64,000 nucleotides of DNA, taken from NCBI GenBank assembly GCA_033980235.1, contig CM067065.1, forward strand, positions 6,961,328 to 7,025,327. The letters are read 5' to 3'. The notes beneath the pieces are model-generated. The model searched no databases, was not told the DNA's origin, and worked only from the letters and a program-made list of their open reading frames with translations. Numbering within the stretch: position 1 is the first letter of the stretch; every line of letters starts with the position of its first letter. The stretch comes from Diadema setosum. Lineage: Eukaryota; Echinodermata; Echinoidea; Diadematoida; Diadematidae. Positions 1 to 12,189 of the stretch are shown here, piece by piece. Made by a program: the position numbers and the translations under genes.

Positions 1-840
1 ACACACACTAAACACATTCCAGAATTTAATTGATAGATATAACAAATGATTTGAGCAGTTTTTAATCTGCCATAATACTCCTGCAGTATATGCTAACAAT
101 GGCTGCCCTCTGCATTATCGCTTCTTAACCACAATTGTCGTTGTAAACCCCGCTGCATAGACATGCATACTGTATAATCATTATCATTAATTTCCTCTTA
201 TATTGTTGTTTATGCAAGTCAAACGACCCTGTTTTGAATTTACTTTGTATATTTTCCACATGTTCATATGTATATTGATTTGCTGATTGATTTGAAGAAA
301 ATAGGGTATCTATTAAAAACCAAAAAAACAGTACTAACTGTTAAGTGGGAATGTTGAGGTACGGCATGTGATACTTAATGTGGTATTTATGCGATATTTC
401 TGTGGTATTCATGTAGTTTCTAAATCTGAAAATATAAGTAAATAAAAGACTTCTTAAATCAAAGTATTAATGATGAGGTTTACTTTGAAGTTTGTTAGAA
501 ATTGTGTAATAATGTTATGTTATACCCAATGTCATGAATTTTATTAAGAAAAGGCAATTTATATCTAAATAATGCAGTGTTATAAAGTTAGTAACCGTGC
601 ATTAATGCATTACAAATAAACGACCTATATACAAAATTGATACACCCGATGACTATCTAGGAATAGACCGTTTATATAGATGTATATAAGGAATGAACTG
701 TAGGGGTATAGGACATGAGACTGTTGTTTGAGGCTGTACAATGTATATTAGAAGTAGGACAGGTTACACGGTAGGGCCAGGATTGTCCTGAAATTAATCT
801 CTCGCCTGTCTAATTCTGGGATATAAGGCCATTGACTGTC
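1..840. other. AT-rich anonymous DNA
   Basis: I see no gene, long repeat or element boundary here. The sequence is AT-rich, with many short palindromic AT words and no extended open frame. Confidence 0.5.
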
Positions 841-844
841 ATAG

Positions 845-1175
845 TTTTTTTTTTTCCGACTGTGGTTGATAACACAGATTCAAAGACTGTGGTGAATAGG
901 TAACACAGTTTCAGACTATGAGAGGCTGTGATAGATAACACAGTGTGAGGGACTGTGGTAAATACCACAGTATGGGATCCTTCAGTTTGACATTTACAGA
1001 TAATAGAATAAAAGCATGTGGCAATGACACCTGTTACCACAGTACCCACTTTGTGGTTTTCCACAGTGTGATAATAACACAACATTACCATTTGTTTCAT
1101 TTTCACAGGTAACCACAGTGTGACACCACACACTGTGCTTCACACTGTAAATCACGGTGTGTTTTACTCTGTGGC
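845..1175. repeat. Degenerate array of CTGTGGT / ACCACAG hairpin units
   Basis: The block is made of irregular units of about 27-37 bases. Each typically has CTGTGGT followed after a short A/T spacer by AACACAG or ACCACAG, so many units can fold into small hairpins. Examples lie near 857-882, 887-911, 925-945 and 952-972. The right half (1030-1175) keeps CACAGTGTG words on both strands. The open frame across it on the minus strand is a by-product of the repeat. It ends just before the target duplication of the LINE at 1212. Confidence 0.6.
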
Positions 1176-1289
1176 AATACTATGACTGCCCCACATGCTA
1201 TGACTGCCCCACATGGAACCAATCACTCTTGTGGTGTGGCGATTTTTATAGATTTGACATAGAAATAAATAAGATAGATTCATAAAATG

Positions 1290-3298
1290 ATGGAATACTC
1301 TACTTTTAGATGCTAAGATAGACGGTTATGATGGTATCTTAGTAAATGTTTATGCATCTGCTAAAAAGATGAAAAGAGAAGGTTTCTTTATGAAAATTGA
1401 TAAATGGTTGAGGTATTATACTTCAGAAAATGAAGTCCACCTTATTGTTGGTGGGGATATGAATTGCGTTCTCGATATAAAGAAAGATGTGCGTTGTAGT
1501 CAAAGCTCATATTATAAGACACCACAAAGTTTGCGCCAACTTTGTAAACAAAGAACACTGATTGACGTGTGGAGAAATACTCATGCCGATATCAGACAAT
1601 TTACCAGGGGAAATTTGTCATTAAATGTAGCATCAAGACTTGACTACTGGTTAGTCAGTAAAAATGCACAGGCAAAAGTTTTGTCAAATGATATAAGACC
1701 ATGTTATAAAGCTGATCATAATGCTATTTCTCTTAAGTTAAAGATTTCAAATATTCTTAAAGGTCCAGGGTGTTGGAAAATGAACACAGAAATATTAAAA
1801 GACGAAATATATCAACAAAAAGTTAAATTACTCATCAGAAGCATTTCAGGTAATGCATGTTTTTCTTTTACACAGGTATGGGAACTCATAAAGATTAAAG
1901 TACGTGAGTTCACGCAAAACTTCTGCAAAGAGAGAGCTTTAGGAAAGAAAGAAGCAAAATTATGCTCAGAACACAGATTCAGTGAACTTCACAGAATGAT
2001 TGATGTAGACAGTGACGTCAAGATACGGAAAGATTATGTTAAGAAAGAACTTGAACAGGTTAATGAAAGAGAATATAGAGGCGCAGCTGTTAGAGCAAGA
2101 GCTAGGTGGATGGAAAAAGGGGAAAAGTGTACGAAGTATTTTCTAGGCTTAGAAAAATATAAATCAGAAAGAAAAGAGATGAATCAGTTGTTTTCAGTAG
2201 AAAAAGACAGATGTTTAATTGAACAAACAGAGATATTACAAGAAATAGTGAAATTCTGTTCACTGTTATATAAGGAATCTAATGCTGATGAAAATAAGCA
2301 AAATCAGTCTATAAACTCAGTTCAAATTTCTTCATTGAGTGAAGAGGGAAAGAATAAATGCGACCGTCTGCTAACAATTGCTGAAAGCAAACGTGCGATT
2401 TTTTCAATGAATAAAACAAATCATTCGGTTCTGACGGTACCTGTAGAATTTTATGAAACTTTTTGGGATGAAATTCAATTTGTAATCCTAAATTTTCTTA
2501 ATGAATGTTTCAAAAAGAAAGAAATGTCCGAAACTCAAAAAAAAATGGACTCAAAACATTGATCTATAAAAAAAAGGAGATCAGCGATATTTAGAAAATT
2601 GGAGACCAATTACACTGTTGAACTGCGACTACAAGATAATTGCCGCAGTTTTAGCCACACGCTTGCAATCAGTGATTAGTGAAATTGTAAACGAAGATCA
2701 AACTGGTTATATAAAAAATCGATTATCCGCTTTTAATATACGAATGACAATTGATGTTATTGAATATATGAAAAGAAAAGGAATAGATGGTGCAATAATG
2801 ATGGCAGATTTTTCAAAAGCTTTTGATGTAATTGATTTTGATTTTGTGTTGTTGTGTTTAAACAAGTTTAATTTTGGTAATATTTTTCAGACATGTATAA
2901 AGATACTGTATACAGATATTCGCAGCTCAGTATTAGTAAATGGCTGGATATCTGAGTCTTTCTTAATACAAAGAGGCATTAGACAAGGATGTCCACTTTC
3001 AGCTTTACTCTATGTGCTTGCTGAAGAATTTATGTCGACCCGAATAAGAAATAACGAGTGTATAAATGGTATTTCGGTTTTACAGATGGAGGAAAATTTT
3101 GAAGTAAAATTACTACAATATGCAGACGACACGTTATTTTTTGTTTCAGATAAACAATCATTAGAAAAAGTAAGTGAAGAGTTGGAAGTATTTGGAAATG
3201 TAACAGGACCAAAACTGAATAAGAGTAAAACATCTGTTATGTGGCTGGGAGCTGCCAAGTCAAAATGGTCTTGATTTAGTGTGGACAGACACACCCAC
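1290..3298 (+). pseudogene. LINE ORF2, endonuclease and RT part (broken)
   Basis: Encodes the C-terminal half of an exonuclease-endonuclease-phosphatase domain and then a non-LTR reverse transcriptase. Endonuclease blocks are readable as NVYAS (about 1347), GGDMNCV (about 1451), SRLDYWL (about 1633) and KADHNAISL (about 1710). The first long open block is 1369-2562. A stop and frameshift near 2560 separate it from the RT block 2618-3274, which holds FSKAFD, RQGCPLSALLYVL and the catalytic YADD at 3119-3130. The frame then runs into the inserted element at 3307. The start region upstream of 1369 has stops and a shift. The product would copy LINE RNA at a nicked target; this copy cannot make a full protein. 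Confidence 0.85.
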
Positions 3299-3306
3299 AA
3301 AGTACT

Positions 3307-4552
3307 GGGGTCATCCCACGAGACCGACACCCACGAGTCATACGGTCCACGAGACCGACATCAATAAAAGGTCCATGAGTCATACAGCCCACGAGTTATA
3401 CGGCTCAGGAGTCATACAGCCCACGAGTTATACGGCTCAGGAGTCATACAGCCCATGAGTTCGACACTACGCACAAAAGGCTCATGAGACCGACACTAAG
3501 CAAACACAGCCCACGAGACCGACACTACGCAATAAAGGCTCACGAGACCGACACTAAGCAAAGAAAACCCACGAGACCGACACTAGGCAAAAAAGGCCCA
3601 CGAGACCGACACTAACGAGACCGACACTAAGCAAAGAAAGCCCACGAGACCGACAGTAGGCAAAGAAGGTCCACGAGACCGACAAGATAAACAGCGCCAT
3701 CTACATGTCAATTACCTGTACAGGGTGTTCCATGAATGGAAAAATAACATACTGGCGGGTGCAATTTCGTCACGCTATCAAGTGAAAGATGGTAGCCATT
3801 ATGAACGACATCAAATATGTATTTTCACATACTTCTAGGGGGGTAGGTCTGTCAGGGAGCGACATTGTTATCAATTAGAAAAATAAAATTGCATTCTTCA
3901 TGCCCTCCCCCCCCCCAAAAAAAAAGAAAGGAGAAGACAAAAAAACACATGGTCAAATGAATTGATAAAAGAGGTCAAGAACGATGTATGGATTAACTTT
4001 AGAGCTTAATTATATAGGACCTACAGTATATGAGAAATTGTTAATATTTAATCATTTATTGCCATCACATTTTGTTATATTTTCTTCCTTGATAATATGA
4101 TTCGTCGAGCCAATGCAGATTAACATCATAGTACAACAGTATCTCATAAGATCCCCAAATCCGTGAAGTATAGCTAAAACCACTTATCTCTCATCAATTC
4201 AATGTATTGTATTTGCATTAAAAAAATGTATATGCTTTATCTTCTTCCTCATTCGTTGACTTGTATTAAATTCTTGTCTGCAGCTCCACCTTCTCATCAT
4301 GTAATTTAAGTGATGTTACTTTGCCAGTTCTGTGACGAGTTTTCCACAAGCAACCGCCTACAAGAATAAAAACGTAAGATTTTGGTAGCCACTTTGTTTA
4401 TACAGATTAGATTGAATTGCACTAACAATTTTTCTTACAAGCCGTTTTTTCTCTATTCAACCCATAAGCATACTCGAATCATGCCGATTTTTACTCTATA
4501 AAATGCCTCTCGATGATCCCACTAGAATATAAAAGCAATCACCAAAGGCAGA

Positions 4553-4583
<31 letters not shown>

Positions 4584-5250
4584 TTATTTTTTTTTGGGGG
4601 GGGGGGGGCTGGGAGTAGGAATATATAAATGAGGTCAAACGGTTAACATGCAAACGAGGGTGTCTTGGCATCTTTAGCTAATGTGGAAAGATCTGTTGCA
4701 CACTTTTACTGAATTTTGTTCACTTTTTTCACAAACACACACCCACGCAAACACAATAAAAGATCCTAATCATTTCAGGGGGGGGGGGTGGGGCAACTAA
4801 TGGGGTAACACCCTGGCAACTCTTCTTTTCTATCTCTCATATCTTCCTTATGCCATTATCAGGACACCCTATACAATTTATTGGTCTATAGATGGCGCTG
4901 TTCATCCTGTCAGTCTCGTGGGCCTTCTTTGCTTAGTGTCGGTCTCGTGAACCTCTTTTGCGTAATGTGAGCCTTGTATGCGTAGCGTCGGTCTCGTGGG
5001 CTTTTTAAGTGTAGTGTCGGTCTCGTGGGCTTTGTTTGCCTAGTGTCGGTCTCATGCGCCTTCTGTGCGTAGTGTCGGTCTCGTGAGCCGTATAACTCCT
5101 GGGCTTATTTTACTTGATGTCGAACTCGTGGGCTGTATAACTGGTGGGCTGTATGACTTGTGGGCTGTATGACTCGTGGGCTGTATGATTTGTGAGCTGT
5201 ATAACTTGTGGGCTGTATGACTCGTGGGTGTCGGTCTCGTGACGTGCACC
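3307..5250. mobile_element. Non-autonomous element with minisatellite inverted ends, copy 1
   Basis: Both arms are arrays of a word of about 15 bases (CACGAGACCGACAC on the left, GTGTCGGTCTCGTG on the right) separated by 10-20 variable bases. They form long imperfect inverted repeats (left to about 3685, right from about 4905). The ends read GGGGTCATCCC and, from the other side, GGTGCACGTCACGAG. The word CAAAGTACT flanks it on both sides (3298-3306 and 5251-5259), an 8-9 bp target duplication, and the host LINE frame resumes after it. The centre (3690-4900) has no credible coding frame, so it would need an enzyme from elsewhere. Mutator-like, Merlin or hAT are possible by duplication length; long arms and 9 bp lean towards Mutator-like, which is inference. 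Confidence 0.85.
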
Positions 5251-5251
5251 C

Positions 5252-6500
5252 AAAGTACTTAGGGTTTTATGTTTCACTTGATATGGATAAAGCACGAGCA
5301 TTGAGTTGGGAAAACAAACTTACGAAATTGCAAAGACTTTGGATAATTGGAGAACAAGAAAACTTACTTTTTTTGGTAGATTGATTATTGTAAAAACTTT
5401 AGCTTTAAGTCAAATAGTTCATATACTTATGGTTGACACAATTCCTGAGAAAATATTGAAACGATTGAATAATCTGTTATACATTTTTATTTGGCAAGCA
5501 AAAACTGAAAAAGTGAAACGAACTATCATGATTAAAGAGTTCGAAAAAGGAGGCGTTAATATGATCGATCTTTTTAAGCAAAATCTCAGTTTCCGATTGA
5601 GATGGCTTGGTCGCACTATAGGTGCAACGAAAGGAACATGGGGATAAAATGTGTTTTTATTGGTATAACTTTTTTGGTGGATTAGATTGTTACTAAATTC
5701 TAACTTGGATTGTTTGAATATGAAGAGGATAAGTAAAGATCAACTCCCATTGTTTTATATTGAAATATTAGAAACTTGGTTAATGATAGAGAATGATATT
5801 TGTTTAAAATTCCAACCCAAGGTACACGGAGTACAATATAAAATTTTGGGGCATAATAAAAATGTAACTTTTCATAAAAATACCTTATTTTATGATGGTT
5901 GGTACCAAAGTGGAATTGTATTCTTTAAAGACTTTTTAAAGAATGGTAAGTTTACATCCATTCCAGAAATTTTGTATCAACTTAAACGACAGAAAAGTAA
6001 GCACACATTGATTTTTTTATCATATTTTATTACGCCAGGCTATCCCAAAGGCATGGATAAGTAGTTATGCGGAATCATGAATAAAGTTTCATAATAGGTA
6101 ATTAGACATTCATAAAATAAGAATAGGAATAAGAAAGCAGAAAAGAAGTATTCAAGATGTTTCAACCAAACAGTTTTACAAACTATTGTGTACACAATGT
6201 CCCGATAGTAACAGATGTTGTATATACTGGGAAAAGATATTCGACTCATCATTTGATTGGATGAATATATTCAAAAGAAACTTGTGTTATTTTAAAGAAA
6301 ACACATTGAAAGAATTTAATTTAAAGATTTTGTATAATCTACTACCAGTAAAAAAGAATTTGTACAGATGGCAAATCACAAGAGATGGAGAATGTGAGCA
6401 TTGCGGTGTAGATGAAGATAATCTACATGCGTTTATTGAGTGTAAATTGAATACGTTTTTCTTTTCATATCTAATAGTTAATGTTGATTTTTAGATAACA
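5252..6500 (+). pseudogene. LINE ORF2, C-terminal part (broken)
   Basis: Continuation of the interrupted L1/Tx1-type ORF2. Open pieces are 5306-5647, 5687-6064 and 6186-6494, in shifting frames. Recognisable are the post-RT block WRTRKLTFFGRLIIVKTLAL (about 5350-5410), the WQAK region and, near the end, a zinc-knuckle-like motif C-x2-C-x11-H...C (first Cys 6393, last Cys codon 6441). That motif is typical of L1-group C termini. It is followed by about 370 bases of 3' sequence and an A-run. Confidence 0.75.
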
Positions 6501-6886
6501 GGAATGCATCTGTTAAAAGCCCATAAAGAGACTGAATTAGATTTGTTTTAGACAATTGCCTTTTGGTGTATTTGTGAATATATACTGTTAAGAAATAAAA
6601 CCGGAAAAGAATGTTGTGAAACTAATTTGCAACATTTGTTTGGAAGAGAAATTTGTAAAAGAATAGAGGAAGATTTGAATAGTAAGAAAACATAATAAAT
6701 AATTTAACAAAGCAAATGAAGTATATTGTGTAAATAGTTTGTGGTTTCCTTTTAATCTCAGGAACCCCTCTTGAAGGTCATTGTTTGTTTTTTTTTCGTT
6801 TTTTTTGTATATAATGTGATATAGAATGTTGAACTATGGAGGCTATAAATACTCTGTTGGGGTTAAAAAAAAAAATGACTGCCCCA

Positions 6887-7412
6887 TAAAGGCTGGGCTG
6901 CTATTTTCAGTCAATAAACCACAGACAATTCAATTCAGTTTAATTCAAAAATTCCTTGCACTTGTTACTGACACTATGAGATTTGTAATACCATTCTCTC
7001 GGCCTATGAAAAAAAAAGTCAAGCAAATGCGTTTAATGATCTGTCATTATGCTAGAAAGGTGAAATTACATTGATTTTTCTTTGTTTTCTTTTTACTATT
7101 TTGCATATGGGAGTTAGGAGTTTTAGTAGTCTTCTCATTCAGAGTTGACTGCACTAAAACTGTTGATTACCCGCTTTTTCTCAAGCTTTCACTAATGCAG
7201 TCTAATGATGTTGCTGCATTCACTCAATGCACATGTTTATTTGGGTTTCATTCCCCATGGCAGGACTGGTTGGAAACTGCAGCCTACAAAAGAAAGAAGT
7301 CCCCAACATGTATATGCGAAAATAAGTACGCAGGCGGCTGGTGAGCAGAATACTATTCTCCTTTATTTAGGGTGCATTCCGGACCAGTAAAACGTTCGTC
7401 CGAATGGAATGA
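6887..7412. other. Anonymous DNA between two elements
   Basis: No gene recognised. The first part contains AATTCAATTCAG-type short repeats (about 6928-6945) resembling LINE tail repeats. The open frames here start at weak positions and have no recognisable content. Confidence 0.4.
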
Positions 7413-7420
7413 GTAGGCCC

Positions 7421-9227
7421 CAGTGGCGGATCCGGGTGCACGTCACGAGACCGACACCCACGAGTCATACAGCCCACAAGTTATACAGCTCACAAGTCAT
7501 ACAGCCCACGAGTCATACAGCTCACAAGTCATACAGCCCACCAGTTATACAGCCCACGAGTTCGACACTGAGTAAATAAAGCCCACGAGTTCGACATCAA
7601 GTAAAATAAGCCCAGGAGTTATACGGCTAACGAGACCTACACTACGCACAAAACGCTCATGAGACCGACAGTAAGCAAACAAAGCCCACGAGACCGACAA
7701 TACACTTTAAAGGTCCACGAGACCGACGCTACGCATACAAGGCTCACGAGACCGACATTACGCAAAAGAGGTTCACGAGACCGACACTAAGCAAAGAAGG
7801 CCCACGAGACCGACAGGGTGAACAGCGCCACCTATAGACCAATAAATTGTATAGGGTGTCCTGATAATAGCATAGGAAGATATGAGAGATGGAAAAGAAG
7901 AGTTGCCATCTCCGGCAGGGTGTAACCCCATCAGTTGCCCCCCCCCCCCCCCCCTCCCCCCTGAAATGATCAGGATCTTTAGTTGTGTTTGCATGGGTGT
8001 TTGCTTGTGAAAAAAATGAACAAAGTACAGTAAAAATGTGTAACAGATCTTTCCACAGTAAACCTGCGAGGGTGTTGAATTAGTATTAATTAGAAATAAA
8101 AAATAACGTAATCGTCTATTAAGGTAGCGTAAGGGATTCGGAAAAAATTAGATGCATTCATGAAAACAGCTATTGTATTTCACAAAAACAATGTACTGTT
8201 TGGAGGAGAATAACACGAGCCACAAATTGAGGTGAATCCCGGCGATATAAAACGTTTTAATCAGTAGAATTACATTACAGTTACAGAGAAAATTAAAAAT
8301 AGATCTTTCTGCAAAACTTCCAACCAGGAGGGTAGAAAATCTAGAATAGAATAAGTAACTAGTGAATCGGGAAAGAGAACAGGTGAAAATTATATCCTGT
8401 CCATCTTCTAGCTAAAAACTGGGAAAGCCTATTAAAATAGCACGATGGCATTATCAAAGCTCTAAAATTAATCCGTACATCGGTCTTGCCCTCATTTTAA
8501 TTCATTTGTGAGGTTTTTTGTCTCTTTTTTTTTTGGGGGGGATGAAGAATACTAATTAGTATTAGTATGTAGAAATACATGTTTGATGTCGTTCATTAAA
8601 ATTTACAAATTACAACCGCCAGAATGTTATTTTTCCGTTCATGGAACACCCTGTACAGGTGATTGACATGTAGATGGCGCTGTTTATCCTGTCGGTCTCG
8701 TGGGCCTCCTTTGCCTACTGTCGGTCTCGTGAGCTTTCTTTGCTTATTGTCGGTCTCGTGAGCCTTTTTAGCTTAGTGTCGGTCTCGTGGGCCTTTTTAG
8801 CCTACTGTCGGTCTCGTGGGCTTTCTTTGCTTAGTGTCGGTCTCATGAGCCTTTATTGCTTAGTGTCGGTCTCGTGGGCTATGTTTGCTTAGTGTCGGTC
8901 TCATGAGCCTTTTGTGCGTAGTGTCGAACTCATGGGCTGTATGACTCCTGAGCCGTATAACTCGTGGGCTTTATGACTCAAGGACCTGTTATTGATGTCG
9001 GTCTCGTGGACCGTATGACTCGTGGGTGTCGGTCTCGTGGGATGCCCCCGCGGATCCGGGTGGGGGTGGGTGGGGGGATGGGGGGCGCGCAACCGGATTA
9101 CGCCCCTTTATTTTTCGTTAAAAACAAGAGAAATAAAAAAATAAAATGAAACCCAGAAGTGGCACCAGACATAATAGTTGCGCCACCCCCCCCCCCCCCC
9201 TTTACAGGATTCCTGGATCTGCCCCTG
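7421..9227. mobile_element. Short TIR element (MITE-like) split by copy 2 of the minisatellite-ended element
   Basis: Starts CAGTGGCGGATCC at 7421 and ends with GGATCTGCCCCTG at 9227, an imperfect inverted pair. Without the insertion (7435-9049) it is only about 185 bases: a GC-rich G-run, an A-rich stretch (9110-9160), a C-run (9186-9200) and the right end. The right half recurs at 61439-61588, so it is an interspersed family. Only GGCCC is shared by the two flanks (7416-7420 and 9228-9232), so the target duplication is unclear. Confidence 0.65.
7435..9049. mobile_element. Non-autonomous element with minisatellite inverted ends, copy 2 (inverted relative to copy 1)
   Basis: Same structure as the copy at 3307-5250 but in the opposite orientation. 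The left end is GGTGCACGTCACGAG and the right end GTCTCGTGGGATGCCCCC. The word GCGGATCCG flanks it (7426-7434 and 9050-9058). The inner sequence matches the reverse complement of copy 1 with many differences; both contain AACAGCGCCA next to the left arm and TAGATGGCGCTGTT next to the right arm. It is shorter (about 1.6 kb). The leucine/serine-rich frame at 8674-8892 is a translation of the minisatellite, not a gene. Confidence 0.85.
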
Positions 9228-10050
9228 GGCCCTGTAATCATTAACTAATACGCACATCAGAACAAAATCAGAACAAAATCAGGGTACGTTTTACAGACAA
9301 GAATTTGTGAAATTACGACAATTAAAAAAAAAAATGCAGTTGATATGAGTATATAAAGCTGATAACGTCATCTCCTCATAGTTTTCAGGAATCGTGTGTT
9401 AAAAATAAATTAAATTAAATATCTTCCAGAAAATGATGATAATCAGCCAGACAATAAGTATTTTGAACTTCAAACCCCATGGGGCATAACTGCATTCCAA
9501 CAGAAGGCGTGGCTATTATAACATTTTGTGTACAGACATCAATGGTCATTAAGATTTAAATGTTCATGTCATTTAATATCCATAAGCGAATAAAATCATC
9601 TCATGTAATATTCATAATATCAATAAGGGAATAAAATCATGTTATTTGATATTCATATAGACTGTGCAAACCTGCCCCCCCCCCCAAAGAAAAAAAAAAC
9701 AAACAAACAAACAAACAAACAAACAAACAAAAAGTAACCTTCACAAATCCATGACGTCCTGAATTGTATCCGATTTTCATTAAATTTATGAATTAGTACT
9801 TTTACAAGTTTCAAGTTTCTGTATTTCACCAAAACAAAGATATAAAAAGACACATACATCTACATTAGAATACTATTACAGCATATCAGATTTCCCTTAT
9901 TCAGAAAAAAAAATGTTATCTTTCTTCATTTCATTGCCACATCGAGCTTAAGATACAGTTCTAGAACCTACCGTGGTGGGCTGGTCATATGCTGGTCACA
10001 TGACCACAATCATGACGTCATGACCTATTACAGGCATTATTTTATGTTAT
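9228..10050. other. Anonymous AT-rich DNA with (CAAA)n microsatellite
   Basis: No gene seen. A (CAAA)n run lies at about 9699-9731. Two similar stretches of roughly 55 bases with AATAAAATCAT lie at about 9575-9605 and 9620-9655. Confidence 0.4.
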
Positions 10051-10389
10051 AGAATGGGTAGTAAGAATCCTGCGATCTGATTGGTCGAGAGCTATGTGTT
10101 CATTTTTACTGACCGCACGCTGAGTCATAGTGGCAAACATGTTATCGCGCACTTAGCAAGAGTACGCGTACTTGTAACAAAGGTTCGCGCACTAAAGCAA
10201 GCGTTCGCGCACTCAGCTTGGCCATGCATCCAGTAAAAACTTATGCATGGCTGGCCATGCATCCAGTAAAAACGGGAAGTACGGGTATGCATGCCCTTTA
10301 CGGAAAGCCAAAAGGAAATGCATCCAGTAATTTTGTCATCGGGTAACACCATAGAAAACTGGGTTTTTGACAAGAAAATTACCCATTCT
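10051..10389. mobile_element. Small element with AGAATGGGTA / TACCCATTCT ends
   Basis: The 10-bp ends AGAATGGGTA (10051) and TACCCATTCT (10380-10389) are perfect inverted repeats. Inside, GGCCATGCATCCAGTAAAAAC occurs twice within 60 bases (about 10220 and 10254), with repeated TTCGCGCAC words. No coding frame. Target duplication not evident, so the mobile-element call is tentative. Confidence 0.45.
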
Positions 10390-10395
10390 TTAAAT

Positions 10396-10588
10396 CAAAT
10401 GACGCACACGTCTTTTCGTGCGTCAGTCGGAATATAGTGTGCATGCGGTAACTATGGAATTTGGTCTAAACCCACTCGGCTTCGCCTCGTGGGTTAAGCA
10501 TTCCATAGTTACCTTATGCACACAATTCCGACCAAAGAGATTAATCTCTTTGATTCCGACTGACGCACTCAGACCTGTGCGTCATTTG
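10396..10588. repeat. Long near-perfect hairpin (foldback or MITE)
   Basis: The left arm begins CAAATGACGCACA and the right arm ends TGTGCGTCATTTG. Inner matched blocks include GCGTCAGTCGGAAT and GGTAACTATGGAAT with their complements. The loop centre carries its own small hairpin with AACCCAC and GTGGGTT. The right arm has an extra palindromic insert (AAAGAGATTAATCTCTTT). It abuts the preceding small element. Confidence 0.75.
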
Positions 10589-12189
10589 TATACTAATACT
10601 ACCCCTCCCCCGGCCCCCTCAACGCGTCGCAAATCGGCGTTGTCCTCACCTCACACTTCCTGTTTTACAGGTAAAATCCAATTTTCATATCGTGTATCTG
10701 TATAAACGCATCCGTGTTATCCTTGTAAAATTGCTGAGATTGTTCTGAACCAATTCTGAGTCTTCCATGGTTTCGTTTTGCATGAAAGACGGCATTTTAG
10801 TGAGAAGTTGGTTTCGTTTTTGACGAGCCCATGGCACTAGTCTACTCTTCGCCTGCCTACTACAGTATGTGGGCCTATGTTCTATGTGATACATCCATAT
10901 AAGTACATGTACATTTGTATCGCCATCATGCTCCTCAATGGAATTCGTGCATTGTGATGATCTACTTTCTTATCCATGTCGATATCTCGAATGTCAGCCT
11001 AATTGCACCAGAATCACGGGAAGTATCAAGTACAGGTGTGGATTGGAACTACACCGGCATTCGGTAGGCCTTAGCGTAGACAGAAAGATCCGTCTGTCTG
11101 GAGGAGTCTTTTATATTTTTCACGTTATCGCTCTCCTCCGTAGACGGAGGGGATCCGTGAAGCCAGACGCAGTCTCCGCCGAACATTACCCGACGGCCAG
11201 ATACAGACTGATCTTTCGGTCAAGCCTTAGCGTTGATATCGACAATTCTCGCCGTCCGGGAATCACCAATTCCCCATAATCTGATACTCAATAGCTATCT
11301 GTTTAATATCATGCGCTGTGTATAGCTTTCAAGTAAAAAAGTGATTTATGATACGCTGTTGGAGTGAAGTCAGTTGAGAAATTAAGTTCGTAGATCACAA
11401 TAACACGCACACACAAGAATGACATGAATGAATATCAGCCTCGTATATGACATCACCGGAAAAGATTGTGAGTAGTCTAGTACATGTGCAGTCGAGAATA
11501 TTGTTTCCACGTTCATCTGATGACAAGGCAAATGGGTAGTAGCCCATATTCAGCTGTTCTAGCTAGTGTGCCATGGGATCAAGCGCTGTATGAAGGCCCT
11601 GCTCTTTGTTAGGACTGAAGGGCGACATTCTATCTGCATGTAAAGACATACTCACATACACATACACAGTGAAGACGGTAGCGGCGTCAGACAAAGAACC
11701 CTAGATACCCTTTGTCAGGCGATATTCCTATGTAATACAGCTAGGGGAACATTCAAAAAATATGTACACTCTACATCAAATTTTAAGTGCCACTCACATA
11801 AAATCGACTGCTTATATATCAAATTGGTGGTGCATTCCATATTTTTATAGCATGCCATTCCGTAATGCCCACCCAGCACTGAATTTGTGTTTCTGGCATG
11901 GGCGACTGCACAAACGCCGAATTTATTTGCTGCTTCAATAATTCAAAGTGCTGCAAGGGGGTTGTAAGCGGGGCATGTGTGTCACCTTTGTTGTAATCAT
12001 CAGTATAATATTAATATGTACTTTACATGTACACCACGATGCCTACTAGTATTATTGTCGGTGCTCAAACCTATCATTACTATGTTGTATGATATGTCGT
12101 TTAAACCAAAAATTACGCACTGTGCAGCTGGCGAGCTTCTTATTTTGGAAAGCCACTAACAGAAAAAAAAACCCAAACATTAGAAGGTG
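10589..12189. other. Anonymous DNA, moderately GC-rich, imperfect inverted repeats
   Basis: No gene recognised. Around 11060-11240 the words GCCTTAGCG, AAAGATC and GATCTTTCGG form partial inverted or direct repeats, suggesting a degraded element. The open frame at 10938-11279 crosses that repeat and has no familiar content. Confidence 0.35.

Larger units (their letters stand above)
1212..6874 (+). mobile_element. 5'-truncated L1/Tx1-type LINE, interrupted by another element
   Basis: A non-LTR retrotransposon copy. It keeps the end of the apurinic-type endonuclease, the reverse transcriptase, the C-terminal zinc-knuckle region, and a short A-run at 6865-6875. The 12-bp word ATGACTGCCCCA occurs immediately before it (1200-1211) and immediately after the A-run (6875-6886), as expected of a target-site duplication. 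At 3307-5250 it is split by an unrelated inverted-repeat element. Removing that element restores the protein order, so the insertion came later. Stops and frameshifts make the copy dead. L1/Tx1 assignment rests on the A tail and the C-terminal CxxC...H...C motif. Confidence 0.85.

Noticed and set aside
8674..8892. 72-residue hydrophobic open frame with repeated SVSW and CRSR words
   Set aside because: It is a translation of the GTGTCGGTCTCGTG minisatellite in the arm of a transposable element; the other arm gives unrelated peptides.
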